The position numbers and the translations under genes were made by a program. This document shows positions 13,359 through 24,400 of a DNA stretch of 64,000 nucleotides, piece by piece; the first letter of the stretch is position 1, and the number at the start of each line of letters is the position of its first letter. The stretch is from Sindora glabra (taxonomy: Eukaryota > Streptophyta > Magnoliopsida > Fabales > Fabaceae). Below the pieces are notes generated by a model. The model was given only the letters and a program-made list of their open reading frames with translations, had not been told where the DNA came from and made no database searches. The stretch is from the NCBI GenBank assembly GCA_020226215.1, contig CM035225.1:19541868-19605867 (forward strand). The letters run 5' to 3'.

Positions 13359-15529
13359 TTCTAATGAGTATACAATGTCATTTTATTTGCATAGTTCTCA
13401 CATAGAATAATAATGACACTACTTAGTTCATGGTCGGGAGTTTACGTTTGTTTACCCCTATCGTATGATTTTCTAAATACTATCATTATTTCCTATCAAG
13501 ATAACCCTAATGCAAATGTTATTACTCTTAGATAGATGCAATCTAAGAGCTCCCACTTGAATACAACATTCAATAAGATAGATATGTAATAGTGCATAAA
13601 TGTAAGCATACATTTAATAACCAAAACAAATAACAAGTTCAATAAACAGTCCATGAAAAAAAAATAAAGATAAAAACAAATACATAATTGTTCCCTAATT
13701 TGTATCTAACATCTCCATTTCATCAAAGGTATAGAACAGTTGTTTTGGTGGGTTTTTGTGGTGAATAGGTTCATGTTCAAATTTGTTCATCGCTTTCATT
13801 GGACCCTTCAAGTGGGATCCCTTCTCCATGGTGTCGTGTCTGAAGCGTCTCCCACTCCTCATATTCAGGAATTATGATAACAAAATGGATCATCTCCAAT
13901 TTGTTTTAAATTGACGGATCTCTTGTAATCTAAGGATTTCCATACACTTTTCAAGTTCCATTCTCTTGATAATCCCTAGGTTATAGTATTTGCATTTCCA
14001 TAGTTTCCTTTTAATTGGTTTCTAAAAATTATCATTTGGTACTTCGTCCAATAGTGTATTAATCCAATCTGTATCGGGAAACATCTTTCCCCTTCAACGG
14101 AGATCCAATTTTAGTGTTTTAACTTCATTCAGAAATGATGCTATGGGCAAGTCGGTCTTTTTGCATCTTTCAAATAGGGAATGTACTATGTCTTTTAGAT
14201 TTTTTATGGTCTCCACCCAATATGATTCTTTGCCATAACAATCCCTCATGCTTTGCAAAAAGTTGTAGAGGTCATTCTCTTCCAAGAACCACTATTTCAT
14301 GGCTGTATGCCAAAAATAGAGGAGAAAAAAAAGTTAAATTTTGAGCCAATTTTGCTTTTTTTTTTTGCATAGAAATAGTGTAAAAAAAATTCAAAAATGC
14401 ATAAATTGCACACTAATGTGTAGATCATGAATTTAAGGAAATTTTGAAATAAAATTGGATCAAGAATACCCCTACACGTGCCCCCACATGCCACCAGAAG
14501 TTTTTGTTTCAAAAAATTGCCTGAAAATAACATCCTCCACACACCACGATGGAGCATGCAGTCCATGCGCCGCCTTTCGCAGTGATTTCAGCCACCGCTC
14601 GTGGCTACTGGAAGAGAACTCATCCTCCCTAGTTTATTAGTGCATGATATATGGCCATCAGGTGTGGGGGTGGGCCACATGCGCCACCCCCCGAGAGTGA
14701 GAAAGGGTTTTTTTTTTTTGAAAAATTGCTTGGTTAAAACAACATGTCATTTTGGTACTGCCATTTGGTAGTTCTTGGCCAAAACGACTTATTGTTTTGG
14801 CCATCTTCAACCTCCAGCCAGGTCGCGATGGGTCGAGCCGACCTGGTTTGTGACCCAGCTGACCCATTTTCGTATTTTAGCCATAATTTTTTATCTATAA
14901 ATCCATTTTGGGTGATTTAAAAGCCAAAATTTCCAAAATTTTATTGCTACAATTCTAGGGCCTAAAAATTTAATTTTCCAGATGTCCTATAAAATTAAAA
15001 AAAAAATGAGTTTTATGAAGTCTTGTTGGTTCTGTTCTCTTCCCTATTGTGTTCTTAGTATTTTATGCATATTTAGGATATTCTTATGGTCCAAAAAATA
15101 TGCTAAATGTTCTGTGTATAATTCCATGTAATTCATATAGTAAAACACATTTTATTTCCATATGCATTTGTTATAGAACCCAAAAAATATATATATAACC
15201 AATAAGGAAAAAATTACAATACTGGAACCCAAAAAAAAATTTGTCATGCATGTACTCAGTGTCATCAAAACAGATGAGAAATTAAGCATATTGTACAGTG
15301 TCATTCATAAAAAAAAATATAAAGGAAAAAACAGACTATTCAGTTTATGTGAAAAATTCCTATTGTACATTCATAGGTCTTCCAAAAATATAAATGCATA
15401 GCATATATGTACATTACAAGTTTCTCATGCATACATGTATCGAATAAGTGTTTCTCATACAGTATTAGTCATATTCCAAAAACATCAAGAATCATATAGT
15501 CATTCAGAACAACCTGGCTCTAATACCAA
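13359..15529 (-). other. Copia-C long leader with an unidentified degenerate frame
   Basis: The leader between primer site and gag is about 2.2 kb. From about 14290 to 13700 on the minus strand, one frame reads like decayed protein: 63 codons open at 14285-14094 (MEENDLYNFLQSMRDCYGK and on), then further stretches such as KRKLWKCKYYNLGIIKRMEL and HHKNPPKQLFYTFDEMEML, broken by about five stops in the same frame. I do not recognise the protein. It could be an extra element ORF, captured host sequence or an older nested element. 14450-14880 is locally more GC-rich than its surroundings. Confidence 0.45.
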
Positions 15530-15941
15530 TGAAGGAAATTTACATAGTATTAATACGCATCGGATACATACTTGGTTTCCTTGATCGATCTGATGTCGTA
15601 TATCACTTGGATGTTTTCTGTACAGCACGAACATGTACTCATGAACACCGATTCACGTACCCACAAAAAAAATCAAGAATCACTAGTTGGAACTTTGGAT
15701 TGCATTTCCATAACAGATGCACCACCACACACACAGAGAGAATGATTGTATTATATGAGTTATCTGATTAATGGTTTCATCAATCTTTTGATGTGAGACT
15801 TTATTTTATTTATTGAAGTCTTCTATCAGATTATGACCTTTCCCACCGAAAGATTATATTTCTTCTTAAAATAATGCAATCTGATGTGCAAGGATGATAA
15901 CCTTTCATGTGGGTCCCATTATGTGTGTCCCACATTCATCA
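15530..15941 (-). repeat. 5' LTR of copia-C
   Basis: The partner of 7857-8254. It is longer mainly because of a small internal duplication around 15915-15931 (GGGTCCCATTATGTGTGTCCC versus GGGTCCC). Confidence 0.85.
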
Positions 15942-17060
15942 AGAAGTCCATGAAAAATCATTTCTTAATATAATTAAACCACCACGGCTTCCTTTCTCCA
16001 AGTAGCAGAGAAACAATAGATAACGAGACACTTTCAATCATCACCTTTTTGAAACCAATGGTCCATGCTAGCTCAATACCTGGTAAAATTCCCATAGTGC
16101 AGCTATGAAGGCATTGCAGTTCCCTATGTTAAAAGTAAAGTCCTTTAATCAATGTTAATCATTGTCGGATATGAAAGCATTGCAGCTTACATAGCTCAGC
16201 TATGCTATATCCAAAACTTTCTTGGAAGTATTATCTCTTTTACCATTCGGGACATGGCTGGTGACTTGTGATAGGGAGATTGCTCAGCTTTTTCAATTAC
16301 CCGCAAAACCATTGAAGATAGAACAACATCTTGCTAGCTTTTTCCCTTAACATTTGGATTGTATTGGATTGTACAATTGTGTATTATAATGTTAAATACG
16401 ATTATTTTATTTTTTGAAATGCCGTTAATTCGTTCATATTTCATACATTTAATCACCTTAATGTTTTTTATTATTGAACTAACATGACACACGCAATATT
16501 GAGAGTTTATGCACAAGATATATTAAAGACACATCTAACATATTTTTCAATCTCTTGTTGGGTTATTTACTTTGCCTCTCATAAAAATGCATAAAAGCAC
16601 TTTTTGTATTTGAGAAATGTTAGGAGAGTGAGTTTTATAAAAGAAATTAAAGGTCATATATGTAAAAGAGAAATTACGTCTACAATGCAAAGGGGTGGGA
16701 ACAGATGAGCATCCCATTTAAAGCCTCTTAACCGCTGTCAGTCGATTTATTGCCAAGTGTTGCATTTTCGGTTGCCTTGCAGATTTCAAAGTTCAACGAG
16801 GCTCGTTATTGGAGACAAATTTTCCTATTTTCAGATCTACGGATGCATCCCACAGTTGACTAGACATAAAATAGAATTTGAATTTTTTAATAATTTTACA
16901 AAATTTTCTTTTTTGATAAATAGAAGCCTTAATAACAAGCCAGGAAACACAATGCAATAAAGCAGAGGAATAAGTGTTGTCCTCAAGGAACATGACAGAA
17001 GATGGGAAAAGCAAATCATAATATATATACACACACACACACACTCTCTCTCACAAATCA
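15942..17060. other. Spacer and 3' flank of copy B
   Basis: No gene is seen. 16540-17030 aligns with 56985-57470, the 3' flank of copy F (AAATGTTRGRARAGTGAGTTT). It ends in a short (AC)n(TC)n microsatellite at about 17027-17053. Short open frames here are chance. Confidence 0.6.
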
Positions 17061-18056
17061 CATTCCCTACTTGCTTTCTATTTCAACTGTTTCATCTGTA
17101 CTAGTAGTAGCAGAAGCAACTTCGGAATTCTTGGACATTTCAAAATCCTCACCGAGTTTATGTCTTTCCCAAATGTTGCTCATTTTAGTATACACCTCAA
17201 GCATGCTTGGCCTTTGGTCCAAAAATGGCTGAATGCAGTAACATGCAATTGTAAGAAGAGCACATATTTCATCATCAAATCCTTTACCAATAAGAAATTT
17301 ATCAATGGCATCATGGAAACCTGAAGGGCTTCTTGACAAGCAAGTAGTGCGAGTCACAACAACAGAGCCGTCATCGCCAATGAAAGAATCGGTCCTTGGG
17401 TTAAATCTCTTTGCAGAAATCAGCTCAAGAAGCACAGTTCCGAAGTTGTAAACATCCATCTTTTCAAAACCAAATTCAATATTGGACCGATTGTCTATAT
17501 AAAAACTCCTGTTCAGGTCATTGCCAATGTTCTGATTTATGAATTTGGCATCACAAAAATTTGATATTTTGAGTTCAAAATTCTGATCAAGCAAGATGCA
17601 CTCGGAACATATGTTGAAATGAACTACATGAAAGGTATGGTGGAGCCAGCATAAGCCTCTTGCTATGCCAAGTGCAATTCTAACTCTCATTGGCCAATTC
17701 AAAGGCATAACACCATTTCTCATTGATAAGAAATCTGAAAGTCTTCCATTGGGCATGTATTGGTAAACCAGAATTCTTTCCATTTTTTCAACTTGTTTAT
17801 CACAAAACCAAAGCAGGGGAACTATGTTTCGGTGTTTGTATCTTTCCAGAATCATTGTTTCTGCTTGGAATTGTCTCTTAAGCAACTGAGAATCATACAA
17901 TCTTTTAACTGCCACAAAACAACCGTTGGGAAGCCTTGCCCTGTACGTAATGCCTGTCGTTCCAACCCCAATAATACTTTCAGCACCAAAGTTGTCAGTA
18001 GCATCACAAAGTTCTTTGAAGTTAATTCTAGAATTTAAACTTTCATATTTAGTAAT

Positions 18057-18592
18057 CTGTAGAAGAAAAGAAAAAAAAAAATTGATCTTAATAATAACAG
18101 CAATATAATTTAATACTAATCACCAAATTATCTATAATAGAAACTCTCAGAAATCTAATCTCATCTACTAAAAGAAATGGTTTTAAAATTGTGGTTCGTA
18201 GCTGCATTGTTGCTATTACATTCGCTTTCAATCATAGTGTTTTACTATTTTGCCATGTAAGAACTTTATTTCTTGCATTTGTGCATAACTTTACAAAATG
18301 CAACATAATCTTAGCCAACATTTTTTTTTATTTGAAAAATATAGTAGATCAGTAAACAAAATATGCCACTTAATGTAAATATTTAATCTTGTAAAAATAA
18401 ATATGCCAATAGTGATTTGGAATGCATGTGATAAAATGTGATACATTGGAAACAAAATTTTTAAGAACTATGAAAATCTTTCAATTGTACCAAGTTATTT
18501 ACTTAAACATATAAGCATGCCATAAAAATATTAACATTAACTAGGCAATGACTTAAACAATACTTGAAACTAATCACAGAGGGGGGGGGGAC
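18057..18592 (-). other. Intron of copy B
   Basis: The donor is CAG then GTCCC, in a run of ten C on the minus strand (18581-18590). The acceptor is CTTCTACAG at 18057-18065, after a pyrimidine-rich tract. It is phase 0, as in copy E. F shows a similar intron at about 58445-58960. Confidence 0.75.
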
Positions 18593-19439
18593 CTGTTGAC
18601 ATCGTTTCTCTTGCAAGTGTATGTGCAACAAACTCCGGTATCTTTTCTGTGGAAGTGTAGCTGCATTTTGTCAATCTGATTTTCTTCTCTCTGTTGCTCC
18701 TTCTCCCTTCCTTCTCAGGTAAGAATGATAAGGACCCACAGCTCCAGTAGCTTTCTTCCTTCTGGCTTTCTTCAATTGTGTCCATGGTACAAAATACGAC
18801 ATATATATAACAATGACAGAAGTTGCCGAGAAAACATAACCAGCAATGAGAGCTTCCCTGAATGATTGGCGGAACGGGTCACAGGGTGCAAAAGGCCCCC
18901 CACAAAGTCCACTATTGTTCAAATAGCTCACCTTATTACTGGCATCAACATCTCTAGAAAACACAGGCACCGGCCCCCATAATAGATTGTTTGCAACACT
19001 AAATTCAGTAAGAAGGGTGAGCTTGTCAAGGTTGCGTGGAATTTCACCGATGAACTCATTGTCATTGAGTCTAAGGATATTCAAGCCAGTGAGGTTGCCA
19101 ATTGATGCTGGAATTTCACCGGAGAGTTTGTTGCAGGAGAGATCAATTTGAGAGAGAAGAGGAAGCATACTAAATACATGAGGCGGAATATACCCTGAAA
19201 GCTGGTTGTGGGAAAGGTTTAGTCTCTGCAACGAGGAGCATTTCTGGATGCCCCGAGGAAACTGACCCTTCAGTCCCATATCATCAAGTTCAATGTAGAC
19301 CACTTGATGGTTTTCGCAGCTGACACCACGAAGAGAGGAACATACACCAATCATTGACGTGTCACTGAAGTTCCAGGTGGATAATGAACCAGAAGGGTCC
19401 TCCAAAGAATCCCTGATGGACTTGAGGCAGAGCATATCC

Positions 19440-19878
19440 TGTAAAAATATTTTGGACTACCATTAATTGGGTCTTTTATTTTATTTAAAATGGGCTGAGT
19501 CTGATCCTAGAGTTATATTTAAATCCAGCTTTTGTGATCACTTTTATGGATTATAAATGCCTGGTGGGCTGATGTGCTTTGCAGCAAGTGTAGACCTTTA
19601 ACCAACTGTGCTTTTGATGGGTGAGCCCAGTAGGGCTTTCTATTTAAGCAGGTTAGGTCCCCCTAACCACTCTACGCTCTATTGTTAACCACAAAACACT
19701 TTGTGAATCCTGGTGCCCCATCAGCTGCAAAATTCGTAGAGAAGGCAGGGAAGACCAAACCTTTATTCATCAATTTATTATGGCGAACACATGTACGCTA
19801 TCTATTTTCTTAAAATCATGTATTTTATGTTCTTGATCTATGTAAGTTTTTATCCTATATGAATTATTTTTGCTTACA
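19440..19878 (+). repeat. 5' LTR of copia-B
   Basis: 439 bp from TGTAAAAATATTTTGGACTA to TGCTTACA. A TATTTAAG box at about 19641-19649 could be the TATA element for the element transcript (inference). Confidence 0.93.
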
Positions 19879-19880
19879 TT

Positions 19881-19893
19881 TGGTATCAGAGCC
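19881..19893 (+). other. Primer-binding site of copia-B
   Basis: TGGTATCAGAGCC, two bases after the 5' LTR. It matches the usual plant copia primer site complementary to the 3' end of initiator methionine tRNA. Confidence 0.9.
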
Positions 19894-20055
19894 ACTTACA
19901 TTAGATTAAGAATTGAAATACATGTTCTCTTTGTATTATCTATGATTTTTGTGATTATCTTATATGATTGTATGATTATAAAATTTCAATCTTCTATTAT
20001 TATCAAATTGATGTAAAAAAACTGAAAAGCATATTGTAAACAATATAATATAGTT

Positions 20056-20058
20056 ACG

Positions 20059-20109
<51 letters not shown>
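20056..20109. repeat. (AT)n microsatellite in copia-B leader
   Basis: A run of about 27 AT dinucleotides. It creates chance open frames on the minus strand. Confidence 0.95.
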
Positions 20110-20110
<1 letters not shown>

Positions 20111-21027
20111 TTGTTTGTTTCGCTAATATACAATATATGTTATTTGACGTTATTTTTTTTTTAATTACTATTTCATCCTTTTCTATTGCATTGATGTTTG
20201 TATAAATAACACAGTTTTGATTTGGATCTGTTTCGATGCAAATCATTGATGAGGACACTGTGTTGATCTGCAAAGTAATAATATATTTTGTCCTTTTCTG
20301 GATTTTTTGTTTTGCCTTTGTGCTGTTGAACGACGAAAACAGACGGTTGAAACTTGGCCTTGGCACTCTTTCCGTCAAAGTTAGTTACTTTTACATAGGG
20401 CTGTTTTGATAGCGAATGTGAAAGCAGCGTCATATCTGCGTGTTTTCTAATGGCTTGTCGGCTTGGTAGGGTTTTAAACTTTGATGCTGTTAGGTCCCGG
20501 GTTTTGACGCCGGTAGGGAGAATGTAAATATATTAATATAAATATTATAAATAAATATTATTATTATTATATATATATAAGGAAAAGGAATTTGGTTGGG
20601 TTATTTTAATATTATATATATTATATATATAATATTTTCAGTAAAAAAAATTTATTAATTATAATTTTTTTTTCACTCTCCTAAAATTACAATTTTAAAT
20701 GCGTACTCTTCTAAAGTTAGGAGAAAATTAGGAAAATTTATTTATTTTTAATTAGCAACAAATATATATTGAGATTGTGTTTTTGATGTAATATGATTTT
20801 TTTTTTATGATCAGTATTGGTGCATATTGTTTAGCATCCCTTAATGGACTGATCATATTTTATTTTAATTTATAGTTTTGGGCTTCATTTAAATATCCCG
20901 GTTCTTTTGGGAGACTTATAGGTTGAAATGGGTAATTATCACCAAAGTGAAATTATTTATTTTGATTTATAAGTTTTCGAGCTATTAAAAAAAAATTTTA
21001 CGGGATTATTATTATTATTAATTATTT

Positions 21028-21062
21028 CACATAATTATCTACCCAAAGGGGATAACTATGTG
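21028..21062 (+). ncRNA. Leader hairpin 1 of copia-B
   Basis: Arms CACATAATTATC (21028-21039) and GATAACTATGTG (21051-21062) pair at 11 of 12 positions, with one A-C mismatch. The cap is TACCCAAAGGG, in which CCC can pair with GGG around an AAA triloop, leaving a two-base bulge. Confidence 0.75.
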
Positions 21063-21102
21063 TTGTAATTAAAAATGAGCTAATTAATATTTTTAATTAT
21101 TT

Positions 21103-21137
21103 CATATAATGACCTACCCAAAGGGGGTTATTGTATG
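21103..21137 (+). ncRNA. Leader hairpin 2 of copia-B
   Basis: Arms CATATAATGACC (21103-21114) and GGTTATTGTATG (21126-21137) form 12 pairs, two of them G-U. The cap TACCCAAAGGG is identical to hairpin 1, while the stem differs in sequence. Confidence 0.78.
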
Positions 21138-21190
21138 ATATAATTAGAAATTGAATTATTGAAGCAAAATATTATTTCTGGATCTATTTT

Positions 21191-21242
21191 ATTATTATTA
21201 TAAATTTTACCTTCCCAAAGGGGGTAATTTTATAATAATAAT
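21191..21242 (+). ncRNA. Leader hairpin 3 of copia-B
   Basis: A longer AT-rich stem, 21191-21211 with 21223-21242, has about 19 pairs and a two-base and a one-base bulge. The cap TTCCCAAAGGG has the same 11-nt layout. Confidence 0.72.
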
Positions 21243-21285
21243 ATATTATCTTGGTTGGCTTCAATTTTTAGGAGGGTCTTTCATA

Positions 21286-21320
21286 CATTGCATTCTCTGC
21301 CCAAAGGGGAGAATGTAGTG
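21286..21320 (+). ncRNA. Leader hairpin 4 of copia-B
   Basis: Arms CATTGCATTCTC (21286-21297) and GAGAATGTAGTG (21309-21320) form 12 pairs, two of them G-U. The cap is TGCCCAAAGGG. The 12-11-12 layout matches hairpins 1 and 2. Confidence 0.78.
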
Positions 21321-21444
21321 ATATTTTATATACTTCTAATTGTGGTTATGAATAAATTTAAAATGCTCAGAACTAACATATTGCATCTCTAATTATTCTT
21401 TCACAGTCTCTTTTGCAGTAAACAATAACACTGCAACTATTGAA

Positions 21445-24400
21445 TTGTTAAATGGTACAAATTATAAGAGGTGGAAGCAGGATATAGAGTTTGCTCTTGG
21501 TATTATAGATCTTGATTTAGCCTTGCGTGAGCCAGAACCGCCAGTACTTACTCTTGAAAGCACTCAAGAGCAAAAGGATTACTATGCAAAATGGGAGAGA
21601 TCTAATAGGCTTAGCCTTATTGCAATTAAGAGATCTGTACCTGAACATCTACTAGGTGGATTAGTAGATGCAACCAAGGCCAAAGAATTTATGGATGCTA
21701 TTGGGCAAAGGTATCAAGTATCTGATAATGCTGAATCTGGATGCCTAATGAAGGAACTGACGACTATGAAGTATGATAACACTGGTGGTGTAAGAGAGTT
21801 TATTATCAAGATGGTTCACCTCCAAACTCAATTGAAGAACTTAAAAATTGAATTATCGGATACCTTTCTTGTCCCACATGCATTGAATTCCTTACCTCCA
21901 GAATTCAGCCAAATCAAGACAGCTTATAATACCTTGAACACACCCTGGACTATTAATGAACTCATCACTAAGTGTGTTGCTGAGGAAGAAAAATTGAGGA
22001 AAGAAAAGAAAGAAATAAGTTTTTTGACCCAACCAAAATCCTTACCTAGCAAAAGCCTAACCCACAAGAAAAAGAAATTTAAATCTCATGCTCCAAGGAA
22101 CAATTTTTCTAAATCTCAGGAGGCCCACAGGCATGGTAATAATAATAATAATAACGGTCATAAACCACAAGTGGGAGGCCCTACAGGTTCCATCCATAAG
22201 AATGTAGAGTGTTATCATTGTCACAAGAAAGGTTATAAAAGGATTGATTGCTATAGATTCAAGTCTTGGTTAGAAAAGAAAAAGGGAAATGAGAATGGTA
22301 AACTTTTATCCTTAGCTTGCTTTGAATCAAATTTAATTGATGTCCCTATAGATTCTTGGTGGTTTGATAGTGGTTCTACAACTCATGTTGCAATTACCTT
22401 GCAGGGGTTCGTAAGCAAGAGGAAACCAAGTGAGAGAGAGTCCAAGCTTAGAGTAGGAAATGATTTTGAAGTTGTAGTTGAATGCATAGGAGATGTTATT
22501 TTACGTTTAGAAAACTTTATTGAGATTACATTGAATAATGTTTTTTATGTTCCTAGTTTTAGACGTAATTTAATTTCAATTTCTCTTTTGGATAGGCTTG
22601 GATACACATTTATTTTTGGAAATGGAAAAGTTGATATTTTATTGCATTCTGAGTCTATTGGTTTTGGTGTTCTTGATAATGGTTTATATAGGTTACTTTT
22701 AGCCTCTGATAGTCCTTATGCTTCTTTGAATGTTGAAAATATGATTTCAAAAAGGCCTAGAATTAAGGAAACATCATCAGTCTTATGGCATAGAAGATTG
22801 GGACATATATCTAGGGAACGGGTAGGGAGGTTAATTAAAGATAATATTCTTCCTTCCCTAGATTTTGATGATATGGACATATGTGTCAGCTGTATTAGGG
22901 GCAAGTTAACTAAGACTAAAAAGAAGGGTGCTACTCATAGTTCAAATCTTTTAGAAATAATTCATACTGATATATCTGGACCATACTCTTCCACCATTTG
23001 TGGTTGTCGTTATTTTGTTACATTCATTGATGAATTTTCTCGATATGGTTATCTTTATTTGATAAAAGAAAAATCTGATGTACTTGAGAAATTTAAAATT
23101 TTCAAAATTGAAGTTGAAAAACAATTGGGAAAAGTCATCAAGATTGTGAGATCTGACCGAGGAGGTGAATATTATGGCAAACAAGATGTGTTTGGGCAAC
23201 ACATGGGACCGTTTGCTAGGTTTTTACAAGATTGTGGAATTGTTCCACAATATACCATGCCTGGTAGTCCTGAACAAAATGGCATTGCTGAAAGGCGCAA
23301 TCGAACTCTTAAAGACATGATGAGGAGCATGATGAATGGAACAAATTTACCTGAATTTCTTTGGGGTGAGGCCATTAAAACTGCTTTGTACATCCTTAAC
23401 CGTGTTCCTAGCAAGTCAGTACCTAAAACACCCTTTGAGCTTTGGACCGGTAGAAAACCTAGCCTTAATCATTTTCGAGTTTGGGGTTGTCCTTCTGAAG
23501 TAAAAATTTATGATCCATCAATAAAGAAACTTGATCCAAGATCTGTTCGTTGTTACTTCATTGGGTATCCAGATCGTGCAAAAGGATACAAGTTCTATTG
23601 CCCTACAAGAGGTACAAAAATAGTTGAGTCCATGACTGCAAAATTTCTTGAGCTTGATGTTGCTGATTTGTCACCAAATCCAGGGCACCTTGAAACACAA
23701 GATGATCCAGCTTCCATTACCATTCCACTAGTTTTACCTAGTCAGACTTTTGTACCTCCATCTGTTCATGTTGAGATACAAAATGATCAAAATGTAGAGT
23801 GTGACCAAATTGTAGAACCTGTTGCAGCTGTTCCCATTGAAAATCACTAACTTGTTCAACCAGTAGAGCAGATCCCTATTAGAAGGTCAGTCAGACAAAT
23901 GAGGGCAGCAATTTCAAATGATTATTATATTTATCTTGGTGAGAGTGAATATAATATTGGGGATGTTGTTGATCCAACAACGTACAGTCAAGCAATGAAT
24001 AGTCAACAATCTGATATGTGGTTAAATGCTATGAATGAGGAAATTCAGTCTATGATAAAAAATGAAGTATGGGAACTTGTTGAGCTTCCGCAAAATTATA
24101 AGGCAATTGGCTGCAAATGGGTGTACAAGACTAAGAAGGATTCAACTGGCAGAATTGAACGATTTAAAGCAAGATTGGTAGCTAAAGGTTTTACTCAAAG
24201 AGAAGGAATTGACTACTTTGAGACCTTCTCGCCAGTATCTTCTAAAGACTCATTTAGAATTATTATGGCCTTGGTTGCACACTTTAATTTAGAGCTTCAT
24301 CAGATGGATGTCAAAACAGCCTTTTTGAATGGTGAACTTATGGAAGATGTCTACATGAAACAACCTGAAGGTTTTCAGACAAATGAATCTGAGCATCTGG

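Larger units (their letters stand above)
7857..15941 (-). mobile_element. Ty1/copia retrotransposon, minus strand (copia-C)
   Basis: This 8.1-kb copia element lies in the intergenic spacer. LTRs are at 7857-8254 and 15530-15941. On the minus strand a primer site (TTGGTATTAGAGCCAGG, initiator tRNA-Met type) directly follows the right LTR. A purine tract (GAGTGGGAGA) at about 8255-8264 precedes the left LTR. Flanking GGAAG (7852-7856) and AGAAG (15942-15946) form a 5-bp target duplication with one mismatch. Gag, protease, integrase, RT and RNase H occur in copia order with several stops. The 2.2-kb leader is unusually long. It is probably non-autonomous now. Confidence 0.88.

Noticed and set aside
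16793..17061. Overlapping frames beginning MCVCVYI and MICERECVCV
   Set aside because: They are translations of the (AC)n(TC)n microsatellite and the 3' flank of copy B. No domain is present.
17067..17915. A separate 282-codon kinase gene starting at GTG 17915
   Set aside because: The frame continues upstream without a stop to the intron acceptor at 18057, so it is exon 2 of copy B and not an independent gene.
19986..20433. Minus-strand open frames of 86 and 130 codons in the copia-B leader
   Set aside because: They run through the (AT)n microsatellite and encode low-complexity isoleucine/tyrosine runs. They lie antisense in a retroelement leader.
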